From the NCBI GenBank assembly GCA_963765785.1, contig CAVXXW010000001.1, positions 62,001 through 126,000 of the forward strand: DNA of 64,000 nucleotides, written 5' to 3'. Under the pieces are notes generated by a model. It was not told the origin of the DNA. It did not search any database and was given only the letters and a program-made list of their open reading frames with translations. This DNA is from AC-32 sp963765785. Its GTDB lineage: Bacteria; Actinomycetota; Thermoleophilia; Gaiellales; Gaiellaceae. Positions within the stretch are counted from its first letter, which is position 1. Every line of letters begins with the position of its first letter. The translations under genes and the position numbers were made by a program. Shown here piece after piece: positions 17,342 to 25,441 of this stretch.

Positions 17342-17347
17342 GGACGG

Positions 17348-17782
17348 GTGGCGAAGCCGGCCCTCAGCGACGCGATCCAGGACTACCTGAAAGCGCTCTA
17401 CCACCTGGAGTTCCACGACGGCGGGCGGGTCTCGGTGACCGCCCTCGCGCGAGAGCAGAAGGTCTCGCCTGCGTCGGCGAGCGCGATGGTGAAGAAGCTC
17501 GCGGCCCTCAAGCTCGTCGAGCACGCGCCGTACCGCGGCGTGCGGCTCACGCCGGCCGGCGAGAAGGTCGCGGTCGAGGTGATCCGGCACCACCGCCTGC
17601 TCGAGCTCTACCTCGCGCGGACGCTCGGCCTGGACGTCGACGACGTCCACGACGAGGCCGACCGTCTGGAGCACGTGATCTCGGAAGAGCTCGAGGCGAA
17701 GATCGACAGCGCGCTCGGCTATCCGACGCACGACCCGCACGGCGACCCGATCCCGAGCGCCGACCTGAAGTGGCCTAAGTAG
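17348..17782 (+). CDS. MntR/DtxR-type metalloregulator
   Basis: Metal-dependent repressor of 144 residues: a winged helix (LSDAIQDYLKALYHL, then SPASASAMVKKLAALKLVEH as recognition region) followed by the dimerisation domain with ligands in RHHRLLELYL and HDEADRLEHVIS. The SH3-like third domain of DtxR/IdeR is absent, so the length is that of MntR. At the DtxR Cys102 position there is Asp (EADRLEH), which fits manganese better than iron; this is inference. It is divergent from mqnD and ends eight bases inside the convergent aldolase gene. Its target genes are not evident here. Confidence 0.85.
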   Translation: MAKPALSDAIQDYLKALYHLEFHDGGRVSVTALAREQKVSPASASAMVKKLAALKLVEHAPYRGVRLTPAGEKVAVEVIRHHRLLELYLARTLGLDVDDVHDEADRLEHVISEELEAKIDSALGYPTHDPHGDPIPSADLKWPK

Positions 17783-18260
17783 CTCGGCGTTCGAGCTCGA
17801 AGGCGCGCTCGAGCGCCTCGGCGAGGCTGGCTCCGAAGCAGACCGGCCCGTGGTCGCGCATCACGACCGCGTGGCCGTCGCCGGCCGCCGCCGCAACGGC
17901 CGCGCCGAGCTCCAGCGTGCCTGACAGCCCTTCGGCAACCGGCGCCGGCGGGTCGGCCGTCGCGCGCGGCGAATGCGTGTGCACGACCGCGCCGACATCC
18001 GGCCGCGCGGCGTACACGGCGAGGTGCATCGGCAGCTCGACGCTCGGCGCCGGCCCTTCGACGAGGAGGCCGTCCGGCATCACGAGGCAGACGTCCTCGG
18101 GCTGCAGCGTCTCGTACGGCAGCGAGCTCGGCGAGACGGCGATCAGCTCGCCGGCGCGGGCGCTCGCGTTCCCCTCGGTTCCCTGGACGAGCCCGCCCGC
18201 CGCCATCCGCCGCAGCGTCCGGACGAGCTCTTCGCGAACCGTTAGTGCCCGAAGAACCAC
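17775..18260 (-). CDS. class II aldolase/adducin family protein
   Basis: Zinc-dependent aldolase of the fuculose-phosphate aldolase / adducin-head fold, 161 residues and thus somewhat short. The motifs TEGNASARAGELIAVSPSS, HLAVYAARPDVGAVVHTHSP (metal HxH) and VMRDHGPVCFG (third His) are present. The substrate is not determinable. GTG 18260 was chosen because it lies inside the end of the upstream gene with a short overlap and precedes LTVREELVRTLRRM, the expected N-terminus. It converges with the metalloregulator gene, overlapping by eight bases. Confidence 0.85.
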   Translation of the reverse strand: MVLRALTVREELVRTLRRMAAGGLVQGTEGNASARAGELIAVSPSSLPYETLQPEDVCLVMPDGLLVEGPAPSVELPMHLAVYAARPDVGAVVHTHSPRATADPPAPVAEGLSGTLELGAAVAAAAGDGHAVVMRDHGPVCFGASLAEALERAFELERRAT

Positions 18261-18580
18261 CGCTCGAGCGGCCCGATCAGCTCGTCGCGCACGAACGGCT
18301 TGATCTTCTCCGTGTGCCCGTCCTGCTCGGAGACGACGGCGTCGTCCTCGAGCGTTTCGTTCGCGGCCAGCAAAGCGTCGCCAAGCTCGTGGCCCTGGAA
18401 GACGTAGTCGTCGCGCCGCGCCTCGTCGCTGCGCCGGTACTGCGGGTTGACCGTGCGCCCGACCGCCCACAGCGCACCCGGCAGCCGCTCGATCCAGATC
18501 ACGATCCGCTCAGATTCCCCCCGGTCGTCCACCCCGTGCACCTCACGCTCGGCGAAGCGGGCGGACGACGGCTTCCTCAC
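18242..18580 (-). CDS. hypothetical 112-residue protein
   Basis: Soluble protein with no family I can name. The start is GTG 18580, preceded at seven bases by TAAAGT, so a longer upstream frame is probably untranslated. Visible features are an N-terminal beta-rich segment (ERIVIWIERLPGALWAVGRTVNPQ) and an acidic C-terminal half with several aromatic residues near the end (RWFFGH). Its last codons overlap the class II aldolase start. It is divergent from the 84-residue gene, with two leaderless promoters back to back in 34 bases. Confidence 0.65.
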   Translation of the reverse strand: MRKPSSARFAEREVHGVDDRGESERIVIWIERLPGALWAVGRTVNPQYRRSDEARRDDYVFQGHELGDALLAANETLEDDAVVSEQDGHTEKIKPFVRDELIGPLERWFFGH

Positions 18581-18587
18581 AGGCCCA

Positions 18588-18593
18588 ACTTTA
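18588..18593 (-). promoter_or_regulatory. -10 box, leaderless promoter of the 112-residue protein gene
   Basis: TAAAGT on the minus strand ends seven bases before the GTG at 18580. It lies back to back with the TAGGAT box at 18602. Confidence 0.45.
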
Positions 18594-18601
18594 CGCCCAG
18601 C

Positions 18602-18607
18602 TAGGAT
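18602..18607 (+). promoter_or_regulatory. -10 box, leaderless promoter of the 84-residue protein gene
   Basis: TAGGAT ends seven bases before the ATG at 18615. Confidence 0.45.
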
Positions 18608-18614
18608 CGACTCG

Positions 18615-18869
18615 ATGGCGAGCAGGCTCGGGGCATTCCTCCGCAATCCGTTCTCGTTCCTCTTCGCGCGCACGTCGCAGGAGGACCGGCTGGCGGCCTA
18701 CGTGATCCGCGAGCACGACCGCGGGCGCGCGCTCGACGAGGTGCTCGACGACCCGTACGTGCGCAACCGCGCCACGCCGCAGCAGGTCGCACGGCTGCTC
18801 GACCGGCCCGACGTGGTCCACGCGCTCGGCGAGAGCAGCGTCTCGGCGGCCCAGGACCGGCTTCCCTAG
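18615..18869 (+). CDS. hypothetical 84-residue protein
   Basis: Small, charged, probably helical protein without Cys or membrane segment. Its N-terminus (LGAFLRNPFSFLFARTSQED) is amphipathic and could touch the membrane. The rest is a helix-turn-helix-like series (LAAYVIREHDRGRALDEVL, ATPQQVARLLDRPDVVHAL), but no recognised DNA-binding family. The leaderless start at ATG 18615 is supported by the TAGGAT box. I do not recognise its function. Repeat copy 4 follows shortly after its stop. Confidence 0.65.
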   Translation: MASRLGAFLRNPFSFLFARTSQEDRLAAYVIREHDRGRALDEVLDDPYVRNRATPQQVARLLDRPDVVHALGESSVSAAQDRLP

Positions 18870-18900
18870 AACCGTCCCACCAGCGGCGACGGCATCGACC

Positions 18901-18967
18901 GGTCATCTCAGACGAACGCACAGGCAACGCCTGCGCGTTCTGAAGTCGGCATCGCAAGCGACGCCTA
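18901..18967 (+). repeat. two-hairpin intergenic repeat, copy 4
   Basis: Begins GGTCATCTCAGACG, contains GCGCAGGCG-like arms (CGCACAGGC against GCCTGCG) and then GGCATCGCAAGCGACGCC. It lies between two converging genes and its last bases include the stop of the ornithine-cyclodeaminase-like gene, so it may serve as a bidirectional terminator. Confidence 0.6.
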
Positions 18968-19894
18968 GACTTCGCGCCCCACGCCGCGCTCGCGGGCGCG
19001 CTCGACCGCGACCGCTCCGATCGCCACATCCCACGCGGCCAGGCCGTTCGACTTGAAGACGACGACGTCGTCGTCGGCCTGGCGGCCGGGCAGCTCGCCT
19101 GCCACGACCTCCTGCAGCTCGTGCACCTCGAGCCAGTCGAGCACGCCGACCTCGACCGGCTCGATCAGGTCGCCCGACTCCCGCTTGGCGTCCTCGACAG
19201 AGTCGCAGCAGACGAAGGCCGCCCGCTCGAGGACGACGTTGTCGAGCTCTCGCCGCCGCGGGTCGTTCGCGCCGACCGCGCAGACGAGCGCGCCCGGCCG
19301 CAGCCACTCGCCACGCAGCACGGGATCCTTCGACGGCGTGACCGTGACGACGACGTCCTGCTCCGCCGGATCGCGGTGGCTCTCGCCGGCCTCGGCGCCG
19401 ACCTCGCGGCAGAACTCCTCCAGGCTCGCCTCGGTGCGGCAGTAGGCGACGACCGTGTCGATCCCGGGCAGCGCCTCGCGGATCGAGGCGACCTGGCTCC
19501 GGGCCTGCCAGCCGCAGCCGATCACACCGAGTGAGCTCGCGCCCTCGCGCGCGAGGTACTTCGCCGCCACGCCGCTCGCAGCGCCGGTGCGCAGCTGCCC
19601 GAGCTTGTCCGCCTCGATCACGGCGGCCGCGGTCTGCGTCTCCGTCTCGAACAGCACGACGACGAACGTCGCGTTCGACGCGCCGGCCGCGTACGTCTTC
19701 AGACCGGCCAGCCCGAGCTCGCGATCGACCGCCCACATCACGGCGAGCGCACCGTCCTCGAAGCGCGTCCGCTGGCGGGGCACGTTTTCGACCTCGCCCG
19801 CTGCCAGCCGCCGGAAGCAGGCCTCGACGGCCTCGAGCGCGTCCGCCGGGGTGAGCAGCTCGGCGACCTCCGCCTCGGTCAGGTAGAGCGGCAC
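18965..19894 (-). CDS. ornithine cyclodeaminase / mu-crystallin family protein
   Basis: NAD(P)-binding protein of the ornithine cyclodeaminase/mu-crystallin family, 309 residues. Members deaminate ornithine to proline, reduce cyclic imines or dehydrogenate amino acids. The substrate-side KTYAAGASN, the TGAASGVAAKYLAREGA block and the Rossmann loop GVIGCGWQARSQ are visible, plus CAVGANDPRRRELD later. The start GTG 19894 has a TAGCCT box six bases upstream. A second, different member of the same family lies at 47742. The exact reaction cannot be assigned; ornithine cyclodeaminase itself is only one possibility. Confidence 0.85.
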   Translation of the reverse strand: MPLYLTEAEVAELLTPADALEAVEACFRRLAAGEVENVPRQRTRFEDGALAVMWAVDRELGLAGLKTYAAGASNATFVVVLFETETQTAAAVIEADKLGQLRTGAASGVAAKYLAREGASSLGVIGCGWQARSQVASIREALPGIDTVVAYCRTEASLEEFCREVGAEAGESHRDPAEQDVVVTVTPSKDPVLRGEWLRPGALVCAVGANDPRRRELDNVVLERAAFVCCDSVEDAKRESGDLIEPVEVGVLDWLEVHELQEVVAGELPGRQADDDVVVFKSNGLAAWDVAIGAVAVERARERGVGREV

Positions 19895-19900
19895 GGCCCG

Positions 19901-19906
19901 AGGCTA
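19901..19906 (-). promoter_or_regulatory. -10 box, leaderless promoter of the OCD-like gene
   Basis: TAGCCT on the minus strand ends six bases before the GTG at 19894. Confidence 0.4.
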
Positions 19907-19934
19907 CTGCTTCGCGATCACGCCGATCGTGCGT

Positions 19935-21107
19935 CTAGCTGTGCGCCCAGGCGACGAGGCCGGCGCCTGCGGCCACGATCGCACCGCCGATCGCGAGGAG
20001 CAACACGAGCGTGTCGCTGCCCCCGCCGGACGAGGTCGCTCCGGTGGGAACGGCGTGGTGCACGGCCGCGGTCTCGTAGACGTAGCTCGTCGTGTTGAGT
20101 CCGAGCGGGTCCGGGTTGGCGAGGAAGCCCTCGTACTGGTCGGAGCGAACGAGCTCCATGCGCGTGTCGATCAGCCGGCGCATGAGCACGTCGGCCGGGA
20201 GCCGCGACGACCGCCAGCTGGCCCCGCCGCCGGGCGGCCGCAGGCCGTGCACGACGGCCGTTGGCTTCACCTCGACGTGGACGCGCGGCTCGCCGCCCCC
20301 GCCGGTCACCTCGACGCGCCGGGTCAGCGGCTGCTCGTCGCCGAGCACGAAGGAGAAGCGCACCGAGCGACCGTCCACCACACCCCCGGCCGCGGACGAC
20401 GGCGCCTGCGGGAATCGCAGCTCGCCGTCCACGAGCAGCGGCGCAGTGACCCGCGCCTTCTGCGGGCGCTGCGAGACGACCCCGGAGATCGTGACGTAGA
20501 GCGGCGTCAGGCGCCGGTGGGCCAGCGACTGGCGGCGCGTCTGGTCGAGCAGCGACTCGAGCTCCGGCCTCGCGGCCGCGCCCTGGAAGGCGACCTCCGA
20601 GGTCTCGGTCGCATTCGTCACGGTCAGCATGTAGCGGTCGCCCCCGCGCGACGCGTGCAGCCGCACCGGCAGGAACGGCAGCACCGGAGCGGGTCTGAGC
20701 GTCGCGTCCGCCGAAAGCAGCCTGCGTCTGGCGGCGAACCCGGCCCAGAGAATCTGACCACGCCGCTGCCCCGGCTGGGACTGCGAGCCCGGCCCGGGCC
20801 CGACGTCGAGCACCGGGGCCGGCACCACGATCAGGTAGTCGCCCGTGCCGGTCAGGCGCAGGTTCTGCAGGGCACGGACGCCGACGACGCGGCCGGACGG
20901 GTCGACGCCGGCGGTCACGCGCTGGTCGGAGCTCGCGTGGATCCGGAACGTCAGCGTCGCGCCGACCGGAGGCGTGATCGTCGCGAGCGGCGGGCTCGCC
21001 GTCGGGTAGGGCGTCGGCCCCGGCAGCAGCACCTGCTGCGTGTCGGCGAGCGCAGCCGCCGGCGCCACGGCCGCCGCGAGCGCAGCCGCCGCGAGAACGC
21101 GCCTCAC
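19935..21107 (-). CDS. membrane-anchored extracytoplasmic protein linked to the ABC importer
   Basis: 390-residue exported protein of unknown function. It has an N-terminal signal peptide (RRVLAAAALAAAVAPAAALA), a long beta-rich, Pro-rich extracytoplasmic region, and one C-terminal membrane segment (DTLVLLLAIGGAIVAAGAGL) followed by a short WAHS tail. GTG 21107 overlaps the stop of the binding-protein gene (GTGA), so it is translated with the importer. A scaffold or accessory role beside the binding protein is an inference. I recognise no enzymatic motif. Confidence 0.75.
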   Translation of the reverse strand: MRRVLAAAALAAAVAPAAALADTQQVLLPGPTPYPTASPPLATITPPVGATLTFRIHASSDQRVTAGVDPSGRVVGVRALQNLRLTGTGDYLIVVPAPVLDVGPGPGSQSQPGQRRGQILWAGFAARRRLLSADATLRPAPVLPFLPVRLHASRGGDRYMLTVTNATETSEVAFQGAAARPELESLLDQTRRQSLAHRRLTPLYVTISGVVSQRPQKARVTAPLLVDGELRFPQAPSSAAGGVVDGRSVRFSFVLGDEQPLTRRVEVTGGGGEPRVHVEVKPTAVVHGLRPPGGGASWRSSRLPADVLMRRLIDTRMELVRSDQYEGFLANPDPLGLNTTSYVYETAAVHHAVPTGATSSGGGSDTLVLLLAIGGAIVAAGAGLVAWAHS

Positions 21108-22339
21108 TGCCCCCGCGTCTGGGGAATCGGCGGCAGGGTCGCCGAGAGCGGGTCGTCCTGGACGGGCTGGTACGTCATGTCGTGGAAGCGCGCGAAGTAG
21201 ACGTCGTCGTCCACGACCCCATCGTGGTTGTGCTCGTTGAAGCCGCGCTGGTCGCCGTTCGCGCCCTGCGCCGTCACCTGATTCAGCGCCGACGTGACCT
21301 TGGCGGGCTCGACCGACCCCGCGTGGGTGAGCGCCGCGACGAGCACGCGGACGAAGTCGTACGAGTACATCCCGAACTCCGGCGGCTGGACCACCTTCTG
21401 GCCGTCCGAGGTCTTCACACCGACCGGGTCGGCGCCGTAGGTGGCCTCGTATTGCGACTGGAAGTTCGTGAACGGCCCCGTGCCGACCTCGGCGGTCAGC
21501 CGGCCGGAGGCGAACGTGAGGCCGTCGACCCAGGTCGGGTGGTCGGCGAGCTGTTGGCGGATGAACGGGTCGGCGCCGGTCGGCGGGGTGTACACCAGCA
21601 CCTGCCAGCCGATGCTGCGAGCCGCCGAGAGCACAGCGGCGATCGTCGGCGGCTGGCCCCACACGAGCAGCGCCGTCGCGCCGGAGCGCTTCGCCCGGAG
21701 GATCTGCGCGCTCAGGTCGGGTTGCCCGGCCGGCAGCGTCAGCTTGAGCGCAACCGACCCGGGATTCCCCGAGAACGCCTTCGCGATGTCGGAGGCCCCC
21801 TCGCGCCCGTACGCGCTGTCGTCCGAGAGCAGGCCGACCTTCAGCTTCTTCGGGATCAGGTACTCCGCGTAGCGGAAGGCGATCCCGTGGTTCGTCGGCG
21901 CGATGCGGAAGACGTTCGGCCGCTTCTCCGGGTCGACGAGCCCGGATCCGCCGTCGTAGGTGATGCAGATCGAGACGCCCTTCTGCTTCGCGAGCTGCCA
22001 GGTCGCGTCGACGCCCGTCCCGTCGGTGACGATCGTGACCGCGCCCGCATCAAGCGCGCGCCGCGTGTCCTCGACCGCCTGCCGCGCGGAGAGGTGGTTG
22101 TCGTAGAGCTTCACGTCCAGCAGGTAGTTCTGGTCGCCGACGCGCAGGCCCCCGCCGCCGTTCAGGTTCGTGGTCGCGAGCTCGACGCCCTGGCGGATCG
22201 TCTGCGCGATGTAGGGGCTACCGGTGACCGGAACGTCGACCGCGATCACGAGGTGCTTAGGGTTGCCGCTCTTGCTCGAGCCGCCGCAGCCGGCGGCGAG
22301 CACGACGACGCCGGCAAGAAGGATTGCAAGCCGGCGCAC
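21104..22339 (-). CDS. branched-chain-type ABC transporter substrate-binding lipoprotein
   Basis: Solute-binding lipoprotein of the LivJ/periplasmic type I fold, 411 residues. The signal peptide ends in the lipobox LAAGC. Mature domains begin with HLVIAVDVPVTGSPYI, followed by GVELATTNLNGGGGL, the AGAVTIVTDGTG loop and YGREGASDIAKAF, all typical of branched-chain amino-acid/amide/urea binding proteins. An unusual EF-hand-like acidic stretch (EHNHDGVVDDDVYF) stands near the C-terminus. The ligand is unknown. It follows the fused permease-ATPase gene by ten bases in the operon. Confidence 0.88.
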   Translation of the reverse strand: MRRLAILLAGVVVLAAGCGGSSKSGNPKHLVIAVDVPVTGSPYIAQTIRQGVELATTNLNGGGGLRVGDQNYLLDVKLYDNHLSARQAVEDTRRALDAGAVTIVTDGTGVDATWQLAKQKGVSICITYDGGSGLVDPEKRPNVFRIAPTNHGIAFRYAEYLIPKKLKVGLLSDDSAYGREGASDIAKAFSGNPGSVALKLTLPAGQPDLSAQILRAKRSGATALLVWGQPPTIAAVLSAARSIGWQVLVYTPPTGADPFIRQQLADHPTWVDGLTFASGRLTAEVGTGPFTNFQSQYEATYGADPVGVKTSDGQKVVQPPEFGMYSYDFVRVLVAALTHAGSVEPAKVTSALNQVTAQGANGDQRGFNEHNHDGVVDDDVYFARFHDMTYQPVQDDPLSATLPPIPQTRGQ

Positions 22340-22349
22340 GACCGGCAGC

Positions 22350-24179
22350 CTACAGCCGGGCCGTTCCGAGGTACGCCTCCTGAACGACGCTGCTCGCAGC
22401 GACCTCGGCGGCGGATCCCTCGGCCACGACGGCGCCCGCGCCGAGCACGAGCACGCGGTCGGCCACGCGACGGACGAGCCTGAGATTGTGCTCGACGACG
22501 AGCACCGCGATGCCGCGCTCGCGAATCCGCTCGACCGCCCCGGCGAGCGTCTCGAGCTCGTCGGCCCCCGCCCCCGCGGCCAGCTCGTCCACAAGGAGTA
22601 CCTGCGGCTGGGTCGCGATTGCAGCTGCGAGGGCGACCAGCCGCCGCTGCGAGGTGGTCAGCTCGAGCGTCGGCGCCTGCGCGACGTGGTCCAGTCCGAC
22701 GAGTGCGAGCGCCTCGAACGCCGCCGTCGCGGATGCCTGTAGCTCGCGGCGGGAGCGGGGCGTAGCGAGGGCGGTGCGAACGAGGCCGCCGGCGTGGCGG
22801 CGCGGCGCGCGGCCGAGGAGCACGTTCTCGAGAGCCGTCAGCTCTGGAAACGTCGACATCGTCTGCAAGGTGCGCACGATCCCGAGCGCGACCCGGCCGG
22901 CCGCGCCCGCGGCCGTGACTTCCGCGCCGTCGAGCTCGATCCGTCCGCCGTCGGGCAGGATCGCTCCGGCGATCAGCCGCAGCGCCGTGGTCTTGCCGGA
23001 GCCGTTCGGCCCGATCAGCGCGGCCGTCTCGCCGCGGCGAAGCTCAAGCTCGAAATCGTCGACAGCCACCAGCCCGCCGAACGCCTTCCGCAAGCCTTGT
23101 GCCGACAGGACCGGCTCGTTAGGGACCCGCGCGGCCGGAGCAGGCGCCGCCACCGCCTTCCGTGTCCAGGGCTGGTGGCGTCGGACGTACCGTAGCGCCC
23201 ACGGCAGCACGCCCTGGCCGCCGAATGCGAGCACGAAGACGAGCAGCAGCGCGGCGACGGCGGCGTCGAAGCGCTCGAGCGGCAGCTGCAGCAGGCGCGC
23301 GAGCGGCCCGGAGACGAGCCCGATCAGGCCGAGGAGCGCGACGCCGACCGCGGGCCCAAGCGTCGCGGCCGCTCCGCCGAGCAACACTGCGACGAGCAGC
23401 TTGAACGACAGGAACGGGTCGTAGGCGGCGGGGTCGGCGACCGCCTGCAGCTGCACGGAGAGACCGCCTGCGAGCCCGGCGACCGCGGCCGAGAAGACGA
23501 GCGCGGCCAGCCGCCGGCGCTCGAGCCGGACGCCGAGCGAGACCGCGAGCGCCGGCACCTGCCGCAGCGCCGAGAGCTCGAGCCCGGGGGCGCCTCGCCG
23601 CAGGGCGAAGACCGCCAGCGCGGTCAGCGCCGTGAGCGCAAGGGCGACCTCGAAGTGCACGGTCGGTGTCGCGTCCAGGCCCAGCAGCGACGTCGTCGGC
23701 AGGATCAATCCCTGGGCGCCGCCCGAGACCGAAGGGAACGCGAGCAGGAAGAGCCAGACGAGCCACGCGAGCAGCCACGTGCTGACGGCGACGAACGCCG
23801 GCCTCAGCCGCACCACTCCGCCTGTGAGCAGGCCCGCGACGAGCGCCGCGGCCGCACCGGCGAGCGCCGCCGGCTCGAGCGGCCAGCCCGACCGCGCCAC
23901 GAGCAGCCCAGACGTGAACGCGCCGATCGCCATGAAGGCGCCCGTGCCGAGCGACGGCAGGCCGCCGGGGCCGACGATCAGCCCGAGCGCGGTCGCGGCG
24001 AGCGCCAGATACGCCGTGTTCGCGAGCGCGTCAACGCGCACCCCTGGCAGCGACAGGAACGGCACGAGCGCCGAGACCACGAGCACACCGAGCGACAGCC
24101 AGGCCGAAACGCTCCAGCGCGATCGCGCCTCGACTGCCGCGCGGCGGAGCTCGACGGCCGTCTGCGAGAGCGCGCTCAC
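22350..24179 (-). CDS. fused LivM-type permease and LivG-type ATPase
   Basis: 609-residue fusion: an N-terminal LivM-like permease of about eight to nine membrane segments (TALGLIVGPGGLPSLGTGAF is the family block) joined after RRHQPWTRKA to a LivG-like ATPase. The ATPase has Walker A GPNGSGKT and the switch His in VVEHNLRL, but the signature motif is LTTSQ instead of LSGGQ/LSYGQ and Walker B reads LLVDEL rather than DEP. GTG 24179 overlaps the livH stop. Such fusions exist in branched-chain-type importers. No separate livF is seen, so this ATPase may work as a homodimer or with a distant partner. Confidence 0.88.
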   Translation of the reverse strand: MSALSQTAVELRRAAVEARSRWSVSAWLSLGVLVVSALVPFLSLPGVRVDALANTAYLALAATALGLIVGPGGLPSLGTGAFMAIGAFTSGLLVARSGWPLEPAALAGAAAALVAGLLTGGVVRLRPAFVAVSTWLLAWLVWLFLLAFPSVSGGAQGLILPTTSLLGLDATPTVHFEVALALTALTALAVFALRRGAPGLELSALRQVPALAVSLGVRLERRRLAALVFSAAVAGLAGGLSVQLQAVADPAAYDPFLSFKLLVAVLLGGAAATLGPAVGVALLGLIGLVSGPLARLLQLPLERFDAAVAALLLVFVLAFGGQGVLPWALRYVRRHQPWTRKAVAAPAPAARVPNEPVLSAQGLRKAFGGLVAVDDFELELRRGETAALIGPNGSGKTTALRLIAGAILPDGGRIELDGAEVTAAGAAGRVALGIVRTLQTMSTFPELTALENVLLGRAPRRHAGGLVRTALATPRSRRELQASATAAFEALALVGLDHVAQAPTLELTTSQRRLVALAAAIATQPQVLLVDELAAGAGADELETLAGAVERIRERGIAVLVVEHNLRLVRRVADRVLVLGAGAVVAEGSAAEVAASSVVQEAYLGTARL

Positions 24180-25108
24180 TCCCGCTCCTCGAGCGCACCC
24201 TGCGACGGCCGCAGCGAGATCAACAACAGCACGAAGGCGAGCGGCAGCACCTGGCTGTACGACGGCCCGAGCTGCCAGCTGCCGAGGTGGACGTTCGCGA
24301 TCGCGGCTTCGACGACGCCGAGCACGAGCCCGGCCGCGAACGCGCGCAGCGGCGGGCCGAACCGCACCGCGAGCGCCGCTACGAGCCCCTGAAGGCCGAG
24401 CAGCGTCCCGGTGTCGGCGTTGACCGCCTCGCCGGGCGCGGCCGCGATCGCGGCCACCATCGCCAGCGCGCCGACGAGCGCGAAGGCCAACGTGATCGCG
24501 AGGTCGACGGGCACGCCTACGACGCGCGCTCCCTCCTGGTCGTCGGCGACTGCCCGCAGCGCCTGTCCGTGCCGCGTGTGGTCGAGGAACCACGCCGACC
24601 CGAGCGCGAGCGCGATCGCCAGCCCGGCGACGAAGAACGCCCGGGCCTGTACCTGGGCGCCGCCGACGTGGACGAAGCCGGCGGTACCGACGTCGTGAAA
24701 CGGCAGCGGGTCCGGGAAGACGTAGCTCGAGCGCTGGAAGACGGCGCCGATTGCAGCGCGGATGGCGAAGGCCACGGCCGCCGTGCCCGCGACCCAGCCG
24801 ATCGTCGAGCCGCGGCTGAGGTACGGCTGCACCAGCCCGACGTACGTGAGCGCGCCCGCGGCCACGCAGACGACGAGCCCGACGATCAGCGCGAACAGGA
24901 AGCGCGGCTCGTGCGCGCCGCTCTGGCTGACCGGCGTCGTCCCGGCGAGCACGAGCAGCGTCGTGAAGACGCCGAGCCCGACGAGGTCGCCGAACGCGAA
25001 GTTGACGATCCCGGTCAGGCGATAAATGAGCGAGTGCCCGACCGCGAAGAGCCCGTAGACCCCGCCGGCGGCGAGGCCCGAGATCACGACCTGGAGCGCG
25101 ATCGTCAC
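24176..25108 (-). CDS. branched-chain-type ABC transporter permease (LivH-like)
   Basis: Membrane permease of 310 residues with the LivH hallmarks: SGLAAGGVYGLFAVGHSLIYRLTGIVNFAFGD at the N-terminus and the loop TRHGQALRAVADDQEGARVVGV that couples to the ATPase. It is the first gene of the four-gene importer operon (permease, permease-ATPase, binding protein, anchored accessory protein). It begins with GTG 25108. The imported compound cannot be read from the sequence; relatives carry branched-chain amino acids, amides or urea. Confidence 0.88.
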   Translation of the reverse strand: MTIALQVVISGLAAGGVYGLFAVGHSLIYRLTGIVNFAFGDLVGLGVFTTLLVLAGTTPVSQSGAHEPRFLFALIVGLVVCVAAGALTYVGLVQPYLSRGSTIGWVAGTAAVAFAIRAAIGAVFQRSSYVFPDPLPFHDVGTAGFVHVGGAQVQARAFFVAGLAIALALGSAWFLDHTRHGQALRAVADDQEGARVVGVPVDLAITLAFALVGALAMVAAIAAAPGEAVNADTGTLLGLQGLVAALAVRFGPPLRAFAAGLVLGVVEAAIANVHLGSWQLGPSYSQVLPLAFVLLLISLRPSQGALEERE

Positions 25109-25120
25109 GCGCGGAATGTT

Positions 25121-25441
25121 CTAGTACCCGAACGACAGGCCGCGGACCGCTTTGGATCCGCGGACGCAGCGAACGTGCTCACCGTCCTTGAAGAAGCGGC
25201 CCGTGCACGCGAAGCCGCGGACGGTGCACGCCGTCCGGCAGCGGAGGCCGCCGGTCACGAAGCTCTTCACGACGAGGCGCGCTGTCGAGCAGGCGACGTC
25301 GCGGGTGGCCGACACGTGCCAGCCGATCCCCACGCGAAGCGGGGCGCACGAGTGCAGCGGCACTGTCGACGCCGTGGCCGTCGTGGCGGCAACTGCGGCG
25401 AGCGCGATGACGAAGCCGATCTTCGAAGCAGCCACGTTCAA
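25121..25441 (-). CDS. small secreted cysteine-rich protein
   Basis: 106-residue exported protein: a signal peptide (IGFVIALAAVAATTATAS) followed by a basic mature part with six Cys (HSCAP, DVACS, LRCRTACT, FACTG, HVRCV), suggesting three disulfides outside the cell. No family is recognised. The ATG overlaps the stop of the upstream PAS-LuxR gene (ATGA), an unusual coupling that makes it likely this regulator and the secreted protein serve one response. Downstream lies the importer operon after a 12-base gap, so read-through is possible. Confidence 0.65.
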   Translation of the reverse strand: MNVAASKIGFVIALAAVAATTATASTVPLHSCAPLRVGIGWHVSATRDVACSTARLVVKSFVTGGLRCRTACTVRGFACTGRFFKDGEHVRCVRGSKAVRGLSFGY

